64,000 nucleotides of DNA from VGBV01 sp963780395 (GTDB taxonomy: Bacteria; Actinomycetota; Thermoleophilia; Solirubrobacterales; 70-9). A model generated the notes under the pieces. That model searched no databases. It was not told the DNA's origin and worked only from the letters and a program-made list of their open reading frames with translations. The position numbers and the translations under genes were made by a program. Of this stretch, positions 41,701-53,697 are shown in pieces. Within the stretch, counting starts at the first letter, position 1. Each line of letters opens with the position of its first letter. The stretch spans positions 151,232-215,231 of the forward strand of contig CAWABY010000015.1 in assembly GCA_963780395.1 (NCBI GenBank), given 5' to 3'.

Positions 41701-44700
41701 ATGGCAACGAGGTCAACGGTCCAGCTGCTGATGCCCGAGATGGGCGAGTCGGTCACCGAGGGAACGGTGCTGGAGTGGCTCGTGGCCGAGGGGGACGCGG
41801 TCGAGGAGGGGCAGAACATGGTCGAGGTCTCGACCGACAAGGTCGACGCCGAGGTCCCCGCCCCCGCCTCGGGCACGGTCGCGAAGATCCTCGTGCAGCC
41901 CGACGAGACGATCGAGGTCGGTAAGCCCCTGGCCGAGATCGACCCGAACGGCGCAGCGGCGGGGGCGGGGGACGCGGGCGCCGCTTCGGATGCTGATTCG
42001 GCGAGCAACGGGGCGCCCTCCGAGAGCGGCGAGGCGCCTGCATACGCATCCTCACCGGCGCCCACGCCCCCCGCCACTGACGCCGATGGGGCGGACGAGG
42101 CCGAGGCGCCGAGCGGCGAGACGATCCAGATCGTGATGCCCGAGATGGGCGAGTCGGTGACCGAGGGCACCGTGCTCGAATGGCACATCGCCGAGGGCGA
42201 CGCGGTCGCCGAGGGCGACACCGTGGTCGAGGTCTCAACCGACAAGGTTGACGCCGAGGTGCCAGCACCCGCCGATGGAACGATCACCAAGCATCTGGTC
42301 GGCCCCGACGAGACGGTTGAGGTCGGCACAGCCCCTGGCTGAGATGGCCCAGGGGGCCGCGGGTGCCGCTGCGGGTGCTGATGCAGGCGAGCGCCCGCCC
42401 GGCCTCGGAGGACCGCGACGGCGCACTGCCGAATACAGCACCCGCTTCGGCACCCGCGGCCCCCGCGACCGCGCCGCCGACGACGATGCGAAGGCCACCC
42501 CGGTCGCGAAGCGCATCGCTGCGGCCAACGGCGTCAGCCTGGGCTCGGTCAAGGGCTCGGGCGCCGGCGGCAAGGTGACCAAGGCGGACGTGCTCGCGGC
42601 GAGCGGGGACGGCAAGGGCCCCGCAGCCGCCCCGGCCACGCTGGAGGGCGAGTCGAGGACCCTGCGGGGGCCGGCGGCGATGCTCGCCAAGGCGATGGAG
42701 GAGAGCCGCTCGATCCCCACCGCGACCTCGTTCCGCACCCTCGCGGTCGACACGCTCGACGCCAAGCGCAAGGCGCTGAACGGGGTGTTGAAGGAGCGCG
42801 GGATGAAGGTCAGCTTCACCCACCTGATCGCCTGGGCGATCATCAAGGCCGCGCAGGAGTTCCCCGTGATGGGCCGGCACTTCGAGGAGATCGACGGCAA
42901 GCCCCACGTCGTCGAGCCGGGGCAGATCAACCTCGGGATCGCGGTCGACGTCGAGCGCAAGGGCCAGCGCAGCCTGCTGGTTCCCTGCATCAAGGGCGCG
43001 GACACGCTGGACTTCGCCGGCTTCCACGCCTACTACGAGGAGCTGATCACCAAGACCCGCGAGAACAAGCTGACCGCGGACGACTTCCAGGGCACGAACA
43101 TCAGCCTCACCAACCCCGGCGGCATCGGCACGATCGCCTCGGTCCCCCGCCTGATGAGCGGCCAGGGGACGATCGTCGCCTGCGGCTCGCTCGCCTATCC
43201 GGTCGAGTGGGCGCACGCCCCGGCGGACAAGGTCAAGGCGCTGGGTGTGAGCAAGGTGATGACGACCACCTCGACCTACGACCACCGCGTCATCCAGGGG
43301 GCCGAATCCGGATCGTTCCTGCGCCGCATCGAGGAGCTGCTGCAGGGCGAGGACGAGTTCTACGAATCGGTCGCACGCGACCTCGAGGTGGATGAGGCGG
43401 TGGTGACCAAGGCGCACGCGGCCGCCGCATCGGCCGCGCCCCTGGCCAGCGCCGCCCAGGCCGCGCCGGCAGCCGGGGCAAAGCCCGACACCGAGCTGCT
43501 GGCGGCGGTCCAGGCCGGCACCTCGCTGCTGAAGGCGTATCGGACCCACGGCCACCTGGCGGCGAACCTCGACCCGCTCGGCTCCGAGCCCAAGGGCGAC
43601 CCCGCGATCCAGCCCGAGAACCTCAACCTGACGCCAGAGCTGATGGCTCAGATCCCGGCCGACATCCTGCGCATCGGGGTCGAGGGCGAGACCCTGCTCG
43701 ACGCGCTGCCTCGCATGAAGGAGGCCTACTGCGGCACGATGGCCTACCAGATCGAGCACCTCTCCAGCCACCAACAGCGCATGTGGCTGCGCGAGATGAT
43801 CGAGACGGGCTGGCACCGCAAGCCCTTGGAGCCCGAGGAGAAGCACGCGCTGCTGGACCGCCTGATCGACGTGTTCGGCTTCGAGCGCTACGTGGAGAAG
43901 GCCTACCTCGGCCAGAAGATGTTCTCGATCGAGGGCTTGGACACCGTCGTGCCGATGCTCGACGAGCTGTTCGAGATGGCCCACAGCGAGGGCGCCGGCG
44001 ATGTCGTGATCGGGATGGCTCATCGCGGGCGGCTCAGCGTCCTCGCCCACAACCTCGGCCGTCCACCCGCCTCGCTGCTGGCGGAGTTCGAGGGCGCGAA
44101 GGCGATCGAGGCGGTCAAGGCCGTGGCGGCCATCCCCACCGGCGGCACCGGCGACGTCAAGTACCACTATGGGCACAGGGGCTCGTTCACCACCCGCGAC
44201 GGTGCCGAGATCGGGGTCCGCCTCTACCCCAATCCGAGCCACCTCGAGTTCGTGGATCCGGTGGTGACGGGCGCCGCCCGAGCGGCGCAGACGAAGCGGT
44301 CGAACTCGACGATCGAGCACGACCCCTCGGTCGCGGTGCCGGTGCTGCTGCACGGCGACGCCTCTTTCCCGGCGCAGGGCGTGGTCGCCGAGACGCTCAA
44401 CCTGCAGTCGCTGGCGGGCTACGCGACCGGCGGCACCATCCACATCATCCAGAACAACCAGATCGGGTTCACGACCGAGCCCCAAGAGGCCCGCTCGACC
44501 CCGTACGCGGCCGACATGGCGAAGGGCTTCAACGTGCCGATCGTGCACGTCAACGCCGACGACCCCGAGGCCTGCGTGGCGGCGATCCGTCTGGCGATGG
44601 CCTACCGCGAGAGCTGGGGACGCGACGTGGTCATCGACCTGATCGGCTACCGCCGCTTCGGCCACAACGAGACGGACGAGCCCGCCTACACGCAGCCGAT

Positions 44701-46108
44701 GATGGCCGCCAAGATCAAGGAGCACCCGCCCGTCTCGGAGCTCTACGCGGAGTCGCTGGTGACCGAGGGAATCGCGACCCGCGAGGAGGTCGAGACTCGC
44801 ATGGAGGAGCGCCAGCGGGCGCTGAAACAGGCCCACGAGGAACTGCGCCGGAAGATCGAGGCCGGCGAGTTCGAGGACCCGACCGCGACCGGGACCGGCG
44901 AGCTCGACCGCACCCGCAGCCCCAAGGTCGAGACCGCCGTCGAGGACGGCCCGATCCGCAAGCTGAACGAGGAGCTGATCCGCGTCCCCGACAGCTTCAC
45001 CATCCACCGCAAGCTGCGTAAGCCGCTCGAGAAGCGGATGGAGGCGCTCGACGACGGGGGCATCGAGTTCGGCCACGGCGAGGCGCTGGCGCTCGGCTCA
45101 CTGCTGACCGAGGGCGTGCACATCCGCTTCACGGGCCAGGACACCGAGCGCGGCACCTTCTCGAACCGCCATCTGGTCCTGCATGACGAGAAGACCGGCC
45201 TGCGCTACGCACCGGTGCAGAACCTGCCCGACGCCACGGCGCCGATGGAGCTGCACAACAGCCCCCTCTCGGAGACCGCCTGCCTCGGCTTCGAGTACGG
45301 CTACTCGGCCGCCTCGCCCGAGAGCCTGGTGCTGTGGGAGGCCCAGTTCGGCGACTTCGGCAACTCGGCCCAGGTGATCATCGACAGCTTCATCGTCTCG
45401 GCCGAGGCCAAGTGGGGCCAGATGACCCGCCTGACGCTGCTGCTGCCGCACGGATACGAGGGGGCGGGCCCCGAGCATTCCAGCGCGCGCATCGAGCGCT
45501 TCATCCAGCTCGCCGCCGAGGGCAACATCCGCATCGCGAACCCGACCACGGCCGCGCAGTACTTCCACCTGCTGCGCCGCCAAGCCCACATCGCCAAGGC
45601 TCGGCCGCTGGTCGTGTTCACGCCGAAGGGGCTGCTGCGCCTGCCGGCGGCCACCTCGACCCTCGAGGATCTGACCTCGGGCTCGTTCAAGTTCGTGCTC
45701 GACGACCCCCGCGCCCAGGACCGCAAGGAGAAGGTCGAGCGGCTGGTGCTGTGCAGCGGCAAGGTCTATTACGACATCGACTCGACCCCGAAGCGAGAGG
45801 AGACCGAGGCGGTCGCGGTCGCGCGGGTGGAGCTGCTCTACCCCTTCGCCAAGGAGCAGATAGTCGAGCTGATCGCCTCCTATCCCAGCCTGAAGGAGAT
45901 CGTCTGGACCCAGGAGGAGCCTCGCAACATGGGCGCCTGGTCGGTGATGCAGCGCCGCATGCCCGAGCTGCTCCCCGAGGGGGTCGAGCTGGGCTACGTC
46001 GGCCGGCCGCCGCGGGCGAGCCCGGGCGAGGGCTACGCGGTCGCCCACACCAAGGAGCAGGAGCGGATCGTCCTCACCTGCCTGATGGGCAAGGCTGATC
46101 CGGCCTAG
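41701..46108 (+). CDS. kgd: 2-oxoglutarate dehydrogenase, lipoyl-lipoyl-PSBD-E2-E1 fusion, frameshifted near 42329
   Basis: This gene would encode about 1468 residues uniting E2 and E1 of the 2-oxoglutarate dehydrogenase complex. Frame 1 (to TGA 42340) has two lipoyl domains, each with a VSTDKVDAEVPAPA lipoylation site (first Lys47). The second is cut at GTAPG where GKPLAE is expected: an extra C at 42329. After it, frame 2 carries a peripheral-subunit-binding domain (ATPVAKRIAAANGVSL, VTKADVLAA), an E2 catalytic domain (YDHRVIQGAESG), and E1 (FEMAHSEGAGDVVIGMAHRGRL, GYRRFGHNETDEP, QFGDFGNSAQ). Mycobacterial Kgd has the E2-E1 fusion but no lipoyl domain. RBS AGGCAGGGA precedes ATG 41701. Confidence 0.85.
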
Positions 46109-46114
46109 CTTCTG

Positions 46115-46462
46115 ATGCCGCTTCCGGTCCCGGGGCGGCTGTTCGCCGTCTGCAAGGTCGCATCCTGGATCGAGCTGGGACTGTTCGCCGCGCTGCTCTT
46201 CTTCTGGCTGGCGCCCGGCTACGAGCACCAGACGTTCATCTTCGGGCTCGCACACGGGCTCGGCTACATCGCGCTCTGCCTGCTGATTCTGGCCGCGATC
46301 ATCCGCCGCGAGGCGCCCTGGCCGCTGCTCGCGGCGACGCTGACGCCGGCCGGCCCGGTCGGCAGCGTGATCGGCATCGAGTTGATCGAGAGGCGCGGCT
46401 GGGGGGTCGAGGGGCCCTCATCCCTTGGGGGTATTGACACCGCGGACCGAAAGAGTGGATAA
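46115..46462 (+). CDS. DUF3817-family membrane protein
   Basis: A 115-residue protein with three hydrophobic helices (LFAVCKVASWIELGLFAALL, HGLGYIALCLLILAAII, and a weaker third) and the family Gly-His pattern in FIFGLAHGLGYIA. DUF3817 proteins are small actinobacterial membrane proteins of unknown function. ATG at 46115 lies 6 bp after the dehydrogenase stop. A strong promoter is embedded in the last 29 bp, and TAA of the stop is part of its -10 box. Confidence 0.8.
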   Translation: MPLPVPGRLFAVCKVASWIELGLFAALLFFWLAPGYEHQTFIFGLAHGLGYIALCLLILAAIIRREAPWPLLAATLTPAGPVGSVIGIELIERRGWGVEGPSSLGGIDTADRKSG

Positions 46463-46463
46463 T
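46434..46463 (+). promoter_or_regulatory. Strong sigma70-type promoter
   Basis: TTGACA at 46434-46439 and GATAAT at 46458-46463 are separated by 18 bp, almost the consensus, in a genome with more than 65% GC. It points rightward, and the expected start of transcription is about 46470. Nothing but structured, apparently non-coding DNA follows for ~150 bp, so it probably drives the RNA annotated next. Confidence 0.7.
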
Positions 46464-46469
46464 CCCCCT

Positions 46470-46617
46470 GCGGGGAGAGAGACAGCACTCAAAAGGCTCG
46501 ACCCCGGGCCAGTCCCGCCTCCGGGGTCGATCGCGTCGGAAATCCCTCCCTGGCTACCGACGCGCAGGCGTGGCGCGGGCCGCGTGGACCCCCTGCCTCC
46601 CGCGGCCCCGCCACGCC
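46470..46617 (+). ncRNA. Candidate small RNA with three hairpins bearing CCTCC loops
   Basis: Downstream of the promoter lie three perfect or near-perfect inverted repeats in series. Stem A: 46498-46507/46521-46530 (TCGACCCCGG/CCGGGGTCGA, 13-nt loop). Stem B: 46532-46539/46557-46564 (CGCGTCGG/CCGACGCG, 17-nt loop). Stem C: 46567-46584/46601-46617, 17 base pairs with one bulged C. CCTCC occurs at 46518-46522, 46545-46549 and 46596-46600, in each loop or at its edge, and could pair with Shine-Dalgarno GGAGG. This resembles C-rich anti-SD-loop sRNAs of other bacteria, but no family was recognised. Stem C may also act as terminator. The 46463-46757 stretch has no other well-supported gene. Confidence 0.55.
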
Positions 46618-46757
46618 ATTACTTCACCTAGGACCGGCCACGAGGGGAGCGCCGGGGACGCGGACTCAGGCTGCCCGGCGCCCGATCCGAAGAAGTGCAA
46701 GAAGGGCCAGAAGCTGAAGAAGGGCAAGTGCGTCAAGAAGAAAAAGAAGCGGAAGCG

Positions 46758-46761
<4 letters not shown>
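46570..46761 (+). CDS. Short frame with Cys/Lys-rich C-terminal tail, possible remnant
   Basis: From GTG at 46570 this frame gives 63 residues. The second half reads GCPAPDPKKCKKGQK then LKKGKCVKKKKKRKR before TAG. The tail is like those at 5066 and 7347, and the stop overlaps the aconitase stop in a shared CTAG. The first 20 residues run through hairpin C of the candidate RNA and look non-coding. It may be the 3' end of a lost secreted protein rather than an intact gene. Confidence 0.3.
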
Positions 46762-49574
<2,813 letters not shown>

Positions 49575-49586
49575 CCTCTCAGGGTA

Positions 49587-51800
49587 TTACGGCAACAGAA
49601 GGACCCGCTTGGCCTTGACCGTGCCGGTCTGCTCCTTGGTGGTCAGATGCACCTTCACCTTGACCCGGTTCTTGCCGCGCAGAGCCCTGCGCCCGGCCTT
49701 GGTCAGCCTCAGCTTGACCTTGCGCTTCTTGCCGTTCTTGACCTTGACCTTGCCCCGGGCGAGCGCCTTGCCCTTCTTCTTTGCCGAGGAGCCCGCGCCG
49801 CCGGCGAAGACCTCGACCGTGGCGTGGCACAGCACCCATTTGTCGGGCGAGTCGACCGTGGCGCCCCCCTTGCCGATGCGGAGCTTGCCCTTGCCCAGGC
49901 GCGCGTTGCTGCTGGGCAGGTTGGCGAAGTCCTTGGCGAGCTCGTAGCCCGAGGGCACGACCTTCGCCGCCGGCGCCTTCACGTAGCCGTCGAGCCCGCC
50001 GACCTTCTGCAGCACGGGAACGCGGAGCTCGAGGTTCGAGATCGTGACCTGCCCCGGGTTGTTCGCCTGGCGGGCGTAGCTGGCCAGGATCGACGAGCCG
50101 GTGTCGCGCGGCAGCAGCTCCAGCTTCGGGACGTGCCCCTCTGCGAACTCCCAGCCGTTGGGGTGCAGCTGGAAGACCTGGCGCGCGTTGCCGATGGCAG
50201 GACGCAGGATGGCGCGGTTGACCAGGGACTCCTGCCCGTCTGGCGCGACGTCCAGCAGCCTCGCCACCAGCTCGGAGTTGGCGCTGGGCGAGTTGACGTC
50301 GGCGATTACTGTGGCCGCGCCCATCATCGTGAAGGCCGACTTGGCAGCGGGAAGCCGGTAGCTGGCCACTCCCGCCTGATCGGCGCCCGATGCGGTGCGA
50401 CAGGGGTTGCCGCCGGAGGCGACGGGGTCGAAGGTGGAGCCGATGGCGATGGCGCCCGCGTTCGGCGTCAGGCTTTTGGCGCCCTTGCTGCTGAAGCGCA
50501 CCTCGCCCGGGGCCAGCTGCGCCCACGTGGCCGCGCTCACAGGGCCGCCCGAGGGAGTCGTGGCCGGGCAGGTCTGGGTCATGGCCTCGACGCCCTGGAA
50601 CGGAGTGGTGCCGGTGCCCTTGACGTAGAAGTCGAGCCAGGCGTCCTCGCGCGAGCGCAGCAGGTTGGCGTCGGCCGCCCGGTTCTGCGCTCGCTGGTGG
50701 CCGAAGTTGCCGAAGAAGAGCGCCAGCGGCGTGCCCCGATGTGTGTCTCGAGTGCGGTGGTAGTACCGCAGCGCCTCGTCGGCCGGGAAGAGGTCGTCGG
50801 TGAAGCCGCTGGAGATCAGCATCGGCGCCGGCGGCTGGGAGTCGTCGATGTAGTAGGAGGAGTGGTGGGTGGTGAGCTCGTTGACCACGTCGGCGACCAG
50901 CGGATCGCCGTCGTAGGGCTCACCCTGCCGCAGCCTGGTGATCCAGTTGTTGAGGTCGGCGTCGGGATCGGTACCGGGCGGCGCGTAGAGGCCGGTGACC
51001 GAGCCGGTTACATACAGGCCCTCCACCAGCGACTGCTTCATCACGCCGAAGCGGCCCCTGTAGGGCGCGTCGGAGACGTAGTCGAGGGTGCCGCCGTTGG
51101 GCATCAGCGAGTAGACCAGGTCGGTCCACGGGATGTTCGGGGTGGCGGCGGCGATCCTCATCGCGTCGCCGTCGTCGGGGCTGGTCCACGGGATCAGGGT
51201 CCCGTTAGGGAGCATGGTGCGGTCCTTGAGCGCGCCGAGCGACATCGACATGCCGCCCCCGTAGGAGCCGCCGACCGAGCCGATCTGCTGCGGGGCGATC
51301 AGCTCCTCGTCGGCCAGGCTGCCCGCCAGGTACTGGGCGTCACGGACCTCGTAGCGAGTGTCGAGCAGGCGGATGTGCCCATCGGTGCAGTCACCCGGCA
51401 GGGTGTCGGTGAGGGAATCGTCGCGCGCCTGCTGGGTGCCGCAGGACTGGTGGAAGCCGCGGTCGGTCATGCTGAAGACGGCGTAGCCGCGGTCGAGGAA
51501 GCGCTCCATGGTCCCGAAACTGAGCTTGCTGCCGCCGTAGCCGTGGAAGATCATGATCAGCGGGTAGTTGCCGTCGGGGCCGACGCCGTCGTCGGCCGGG
51601 AACGTGACGTTGACGTCGATCGGCAGGCCGTCGAAGGTCTCAGCGGTGCTGCGGGGGGAGGTGTTGCCGCATTCGCGGTCGTCGTCGCCCTGCAGCGTGC
51701 AGGTGACCGCTCCGCCGAACACGTCCGGAATCGCGGCCTGCGCGCTGGGGGCGACCCAAAGGGCGCCGAGTACCACGGCCGCGACGACGAATCTCCGCAT
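49587..51800 (-). CDS. Secreted S15/CocE-type alpha/beta-hydrolase peptidase
   Basis: A ~737-residue exported protein with signal segment FVVAAVVLGALWVAPSAQAA. It has an X-Pro dipeptidyl-peptidase-like catalytic domain: PLIMIFHGYGGSKL (oxyanion), SVGGSYGGGMSMSLG (nucleophile Ser in GxSxG), a Asp in SSGFTDDLFPADEAL, and His in NFGHQRA. The second half is a beta-jellyroll of the PepX_C/CocE type, ending in a Lys-rich extracellular segment (VKVKNGKKRKVKLRLTKAGRRAL). Substrates may be proline peptides or acyl esters. ATG at 51800 follows GGAGAG; TTG at 51803 is the alternative. Its stop is 12 bp from the aconitase start. Confidence 0.82.
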   Translation of the reverse strand: MRRFVVAAVVLGALWVAPSAQAAIPDVFGGAVTCTLQGDDDRECGNTSPRSTAETFDGLPIDVNVTFPADDGVGPDGNYPLIMIFHGYGGSKLSFGTMERFLDRGYAVFSMTDRGFHQSCGTQQARDDSLTDTLPGDCTDGHIRLLDTRYEVRDAQYLAGSLADEELIAPQQIGSVGGSYGGGMSMSLGALKDRTMLPNGTLIPWTSPDDGDAMRIAAATPNIPWTDLVYSLMPNGGTLDYVSDAPYRGRFGVMKQSLVEGLYVTGSVTGLYAPPGTDPDADLNNWITRLRQGEPYDGDPLVADVVNELTTHHSSYYIDDSQPPAPMLISSGFTDDLFPADEALRYYHRTRDTHRGTPLALFFGNFGHQRAQNRAADANLLRSREDAWLDFYVKGTGTTPFQGVEAMTQTCPATTPSGGPVSAATWAQLAPGEVRFSSKGAKSLTPNAGAIAIGSTFDPVASGGNPCRTASGADQAGVASYRLPAAKSAFTMMGAATVIADVNSPSANSELVARLLDVAPDGQESLVNRAILRPAIGNARQVFQLHPNGWEFAEGHVPKLELLPRDTGSSILASYARQANNPGQVTISNLELRVPVLQKVGGLDGYVKAPAAKVVPSGYELAKDFANLPSSNARLGKGKLRIGKGGATVDSPDKWVLCHATVEVFAGGAGSSAKKKGKALARGKVKVKNGKKRKVKLRLTKAGRRALRGKNRVKVKVHLTTKEQTGTVKAKRVLLLP

Positions 51801-51890
51801 CAACTCTCCATTCCGGTTTGCTCGTTCCCCAACACGTCCCCCGGTCCCCCGATGCGGTGGCGCGTCCTGGCCAGCGAGCCAGGATAACGG

Positions 51891-52697
51891 CTAACGCTTG
51901 TCGGACTGGCCCGCGGCGAGCTCGTCGGCGAGCCGATCGGCGCCACCGCTGCGCTGGATCCGCGAGGCCAGGCCGGGATGCCGGTAGCCGACCTCGGTGA
52001 CCAGGCGCTGTCGCCGCGGCGCCACGGTGATCTCCATGCGGTCGCGCCGGATCGCCTTGACGACGGCCTCCCCCACCTTCTTCGGGGTCGTCGTCCCCAG
52101 CCCGGGCGGCTCGCGCGAGCCCGAGTCATGGAACATGCCCGCCTCGCGGACGAAGCCGGGCGAGACGATCGAGACTCCGGCGCCGTAGGGGTGCAGGTCC
52201 TCGCGCAGCCCGAAAGCGAAGCCCCGCAGCCCGAACTTGGTGGCGTTGTAGATGGACGAGCGCGGCGAGCCGACCTTGCCGGCGAGCGAGGCGATGAAGA
52301 CGATGTGCCCCTCGCCCTTCTTGGCGAAATGGGGCTCGAGCTCGCGCGCCATCATGATCGGCGCCTCGAGGTTGACGCGAAGCGCGCGCGCGACCTCCTG
52401 GCGGGTGAAAGAGTCGAGGCGGCCGGTGCCCGGCAGCGCCGCGTTGGCGACCAGCACGTCGACGTCGCCGGCGTCGCGGACCAGCTTCGATGCGGCCCCG
52501 TCCTTGGCCAGGTCCGAGACGACCACCTTGTGGCGGCGCGCCCCGCCCGGCAGCGAGCGCGCCAGCTCATCGAGCTCCTGCCGGCGGCGTGAGCTCAGCA
52601 CCAGCTTCGCTCCATTCTCGGCGAGTTGCTGGGCGATCGCGTTGCCGAGGCCGCCCGTCGCGCCGCTCAGCAGCACCCGCTTGCCGTCGAGCTCCAT
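51891..52697 (-). CDS. Short-chain dehydrogenase/reductase
   Basis: A 268-residue classical SDR: SGATGGLGNAIAQQLAENGA (cofactor), NAALPGTG (an ANAA variant of NNAG), catalytic Ser in IASLAGKVG and YNATK. RRRQ after strand 2 suggests NADP(H). The C-terminal ~50 residues are Arg-rich. ATG at 52697 starts at the cofactor strand; a longer frame to 52766 would begin in the promoter region of the divergent gene. Substrate unknown. Confidence 0.85.
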   Translation of the reverse strand: MELDGKRVLLSGATGGLGNAIAQQLAENGAKLVLSSRRRQELDELARSLPGGARRHKVVVSDLAKDGAASKLVRDAGDVDVLVANAALPGTGRLDSFTRQEVARALRVNLEAPIMMARELEPHFAKKGEGHIVFIASLAGKVGSPRSSIYNATKFGLRGFAFGLREDLHPYGAGVSIVSPGFVREAGMFHDSGSREPPGLGTTTPKKVGEAVVKAIRRDRMEITVAPRRQRLVTEVGYRHPGLASRIQRSGGADRLADELAAGQSDKR

Positions 52698-52769
52698 AGC
52701 GCGGAAGCTACACGCTCGGGGCCGAACCAACCGCTGCAAGCGGTCATCCATATTTGTTAGTGTCACGCG

Positions 52770-52898
52770 CCAGTTACGCCGAGTCCCGCCCAGGAGAGAG
52801 GCGGGAGCGGGGGAACCGAGTTTTGGGGCGAACCCACCGACGAGTGGGGGCGCAGGCTCCTATAGCGCCAGCCCGACAGCTAACCCCGTAGGCCTGCG
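52770..52898 (+). promoter_or_regulatory. c-di-AMP riboswitch (ydaO/yuaA type)
   Basis: The conserved blocks of the ydaO aptamer are present in order: CGCCGAGTCC (52777), GGGGAACC (52810), TTTTGGGG (52821), CAGGCTCCTAT (52853) and CAGCTAACCCCGTAGGC (52877-52893), with variable stems between. In actinobacteria this aptamer controls cell-wall hydrolase genes and switches expression off when c-di-AMP is high. It ends just before the RBS (AAGGAGAA, 52899) of an NlpC/P60 gene, so control of translation or termination there is likely. Confidence 0.9.
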
Positions 52899-52910
52899 AA
52901 GGAGAACGGT

Positions 52911-53486
52911 TTGCGGTCGATCATCCACAGTTATAGGTGCATCCCCAGGGCGGCTTTGCTCGCGCTCGCCGGGGCCCTGCTGCTGGCAGCGCCGTCCGCC
53001 GCCCAGACCGGCGGAGCCGCTCCGCCCCCGGAGGCCGCCCCGCCGCCTCCCACCACCCCGGGCTCGATCGCGAAGCTGAAGAAGAACGGCCTGGCGGTCG
53101 CGCCCGCCAACGCGCCTGCCCAGGTGCAGAGCGCGATCGCGGCCGCGAACCGGATCCGCAAGAAGCCCTACATCTACGGAGGCGGGCACAAGAGCTTCGA
53201 CTCCAAGGGCTATGACTGCTCGGGCGCGGTCAGCTACGTGCTGCATGCGGCCGGGCTGCTCGACAGCCCGCTGCCCTCGGGCTCGCTGATGAAGTGGGGC
53301 GTGGCCGGCAGAGGCGCGTGGATCACGGTCTACGCGAACGGGGGGCATACCTACGCGGTGATCGCCGGCCTGCGCTGGGACACCTCGGCCGTGAACGAGC
53401 CCGTCAGGAACGGCAGCGGCCCCCGCTGGCGGGCGACGAAGCGCAAGCCCGCCGGCTACGTGGTTCGCCACGCATCCGGCCTCTGA
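52911..53486 (+). CDS. Secreted NlpC/P60 cell-wall peptidase
   Basis: A 191-residue exported cysteine peptidase. The signal segment is RAALLALAGALLLAAPSAAQ, followed by a Pro-rich linker and an NlpC/P60 domain (~75-190). The catalytic Cys103 is in KGYDCSGAVSYVL and His146 in GGHTYAVIAG; a third polar residue follows in GLRWDTS. These enzymes cut peptidoglycan peptides. TTG at 52911 is set by the RBS at 52899-52906. Expression should be governed by the c-di-AMP riboswitch directly upstream. Confidence 0.87.
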   Translation: MRSIIHSYRCIPRAALLALAGALLLAAPSAAQTGGAAPPPEAAPPPPTTPGSIAKLKKNGLAVAPANAPAQVQSAIAAANRIRKKPYIYGGGHKSFDSKGYDCSGAVSYVLHAAGLLDSPLPSGSLMKWGVAGRGAWITVYANGGHTYAVIAGLRWDTSAVNEPVRNGSGPRWRATKRKPAGYVVRHASGL

Positions 53487-53591
53487 GCGCGCCGCCGCGC
53501 CTGGGCACGGCTGCGATGACTAACCCGGCTCCGATCGGGGCATAACCCCGATGACTTGGGGGCTCGCCTGCGCGGGCTCAGGCCAGGGACG

Positions 53592-53660
53592 GCCATGTGG
53601 GACGGCAATTGCCCGCCCGCTGCCTTGACTTGTATGACCGCGACTCGACTTGTGGGACTG
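53592..53660. repeat. Three related 14-bp repeats upstream of azlC
   Basis: GCCATGTGGGACGG (53592), GACTTGTATGACCG (53627) and GACTTGTGGGACTG (53647) are related. The second and third, and the first and third, match at 11 of 14 positions. Their starts are 35 and 20 bp apart. They lie in the 211-bp gap before azlC, which holds no gene. They may be binding sites for a regulator. Confidence 0.35.
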
Positions 53661-53697
53661 GTTCGCACGGGAGCGTGGGCCTAGAGTCCGTCGCCGC

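Noticed and set aside
42284..45076. A 930-codon minus-strand frame
   Set aside because: It is the shadow of the 2-oxoglutarate dehydrogenase, whose E2 and E1 motifs are unmistakable.
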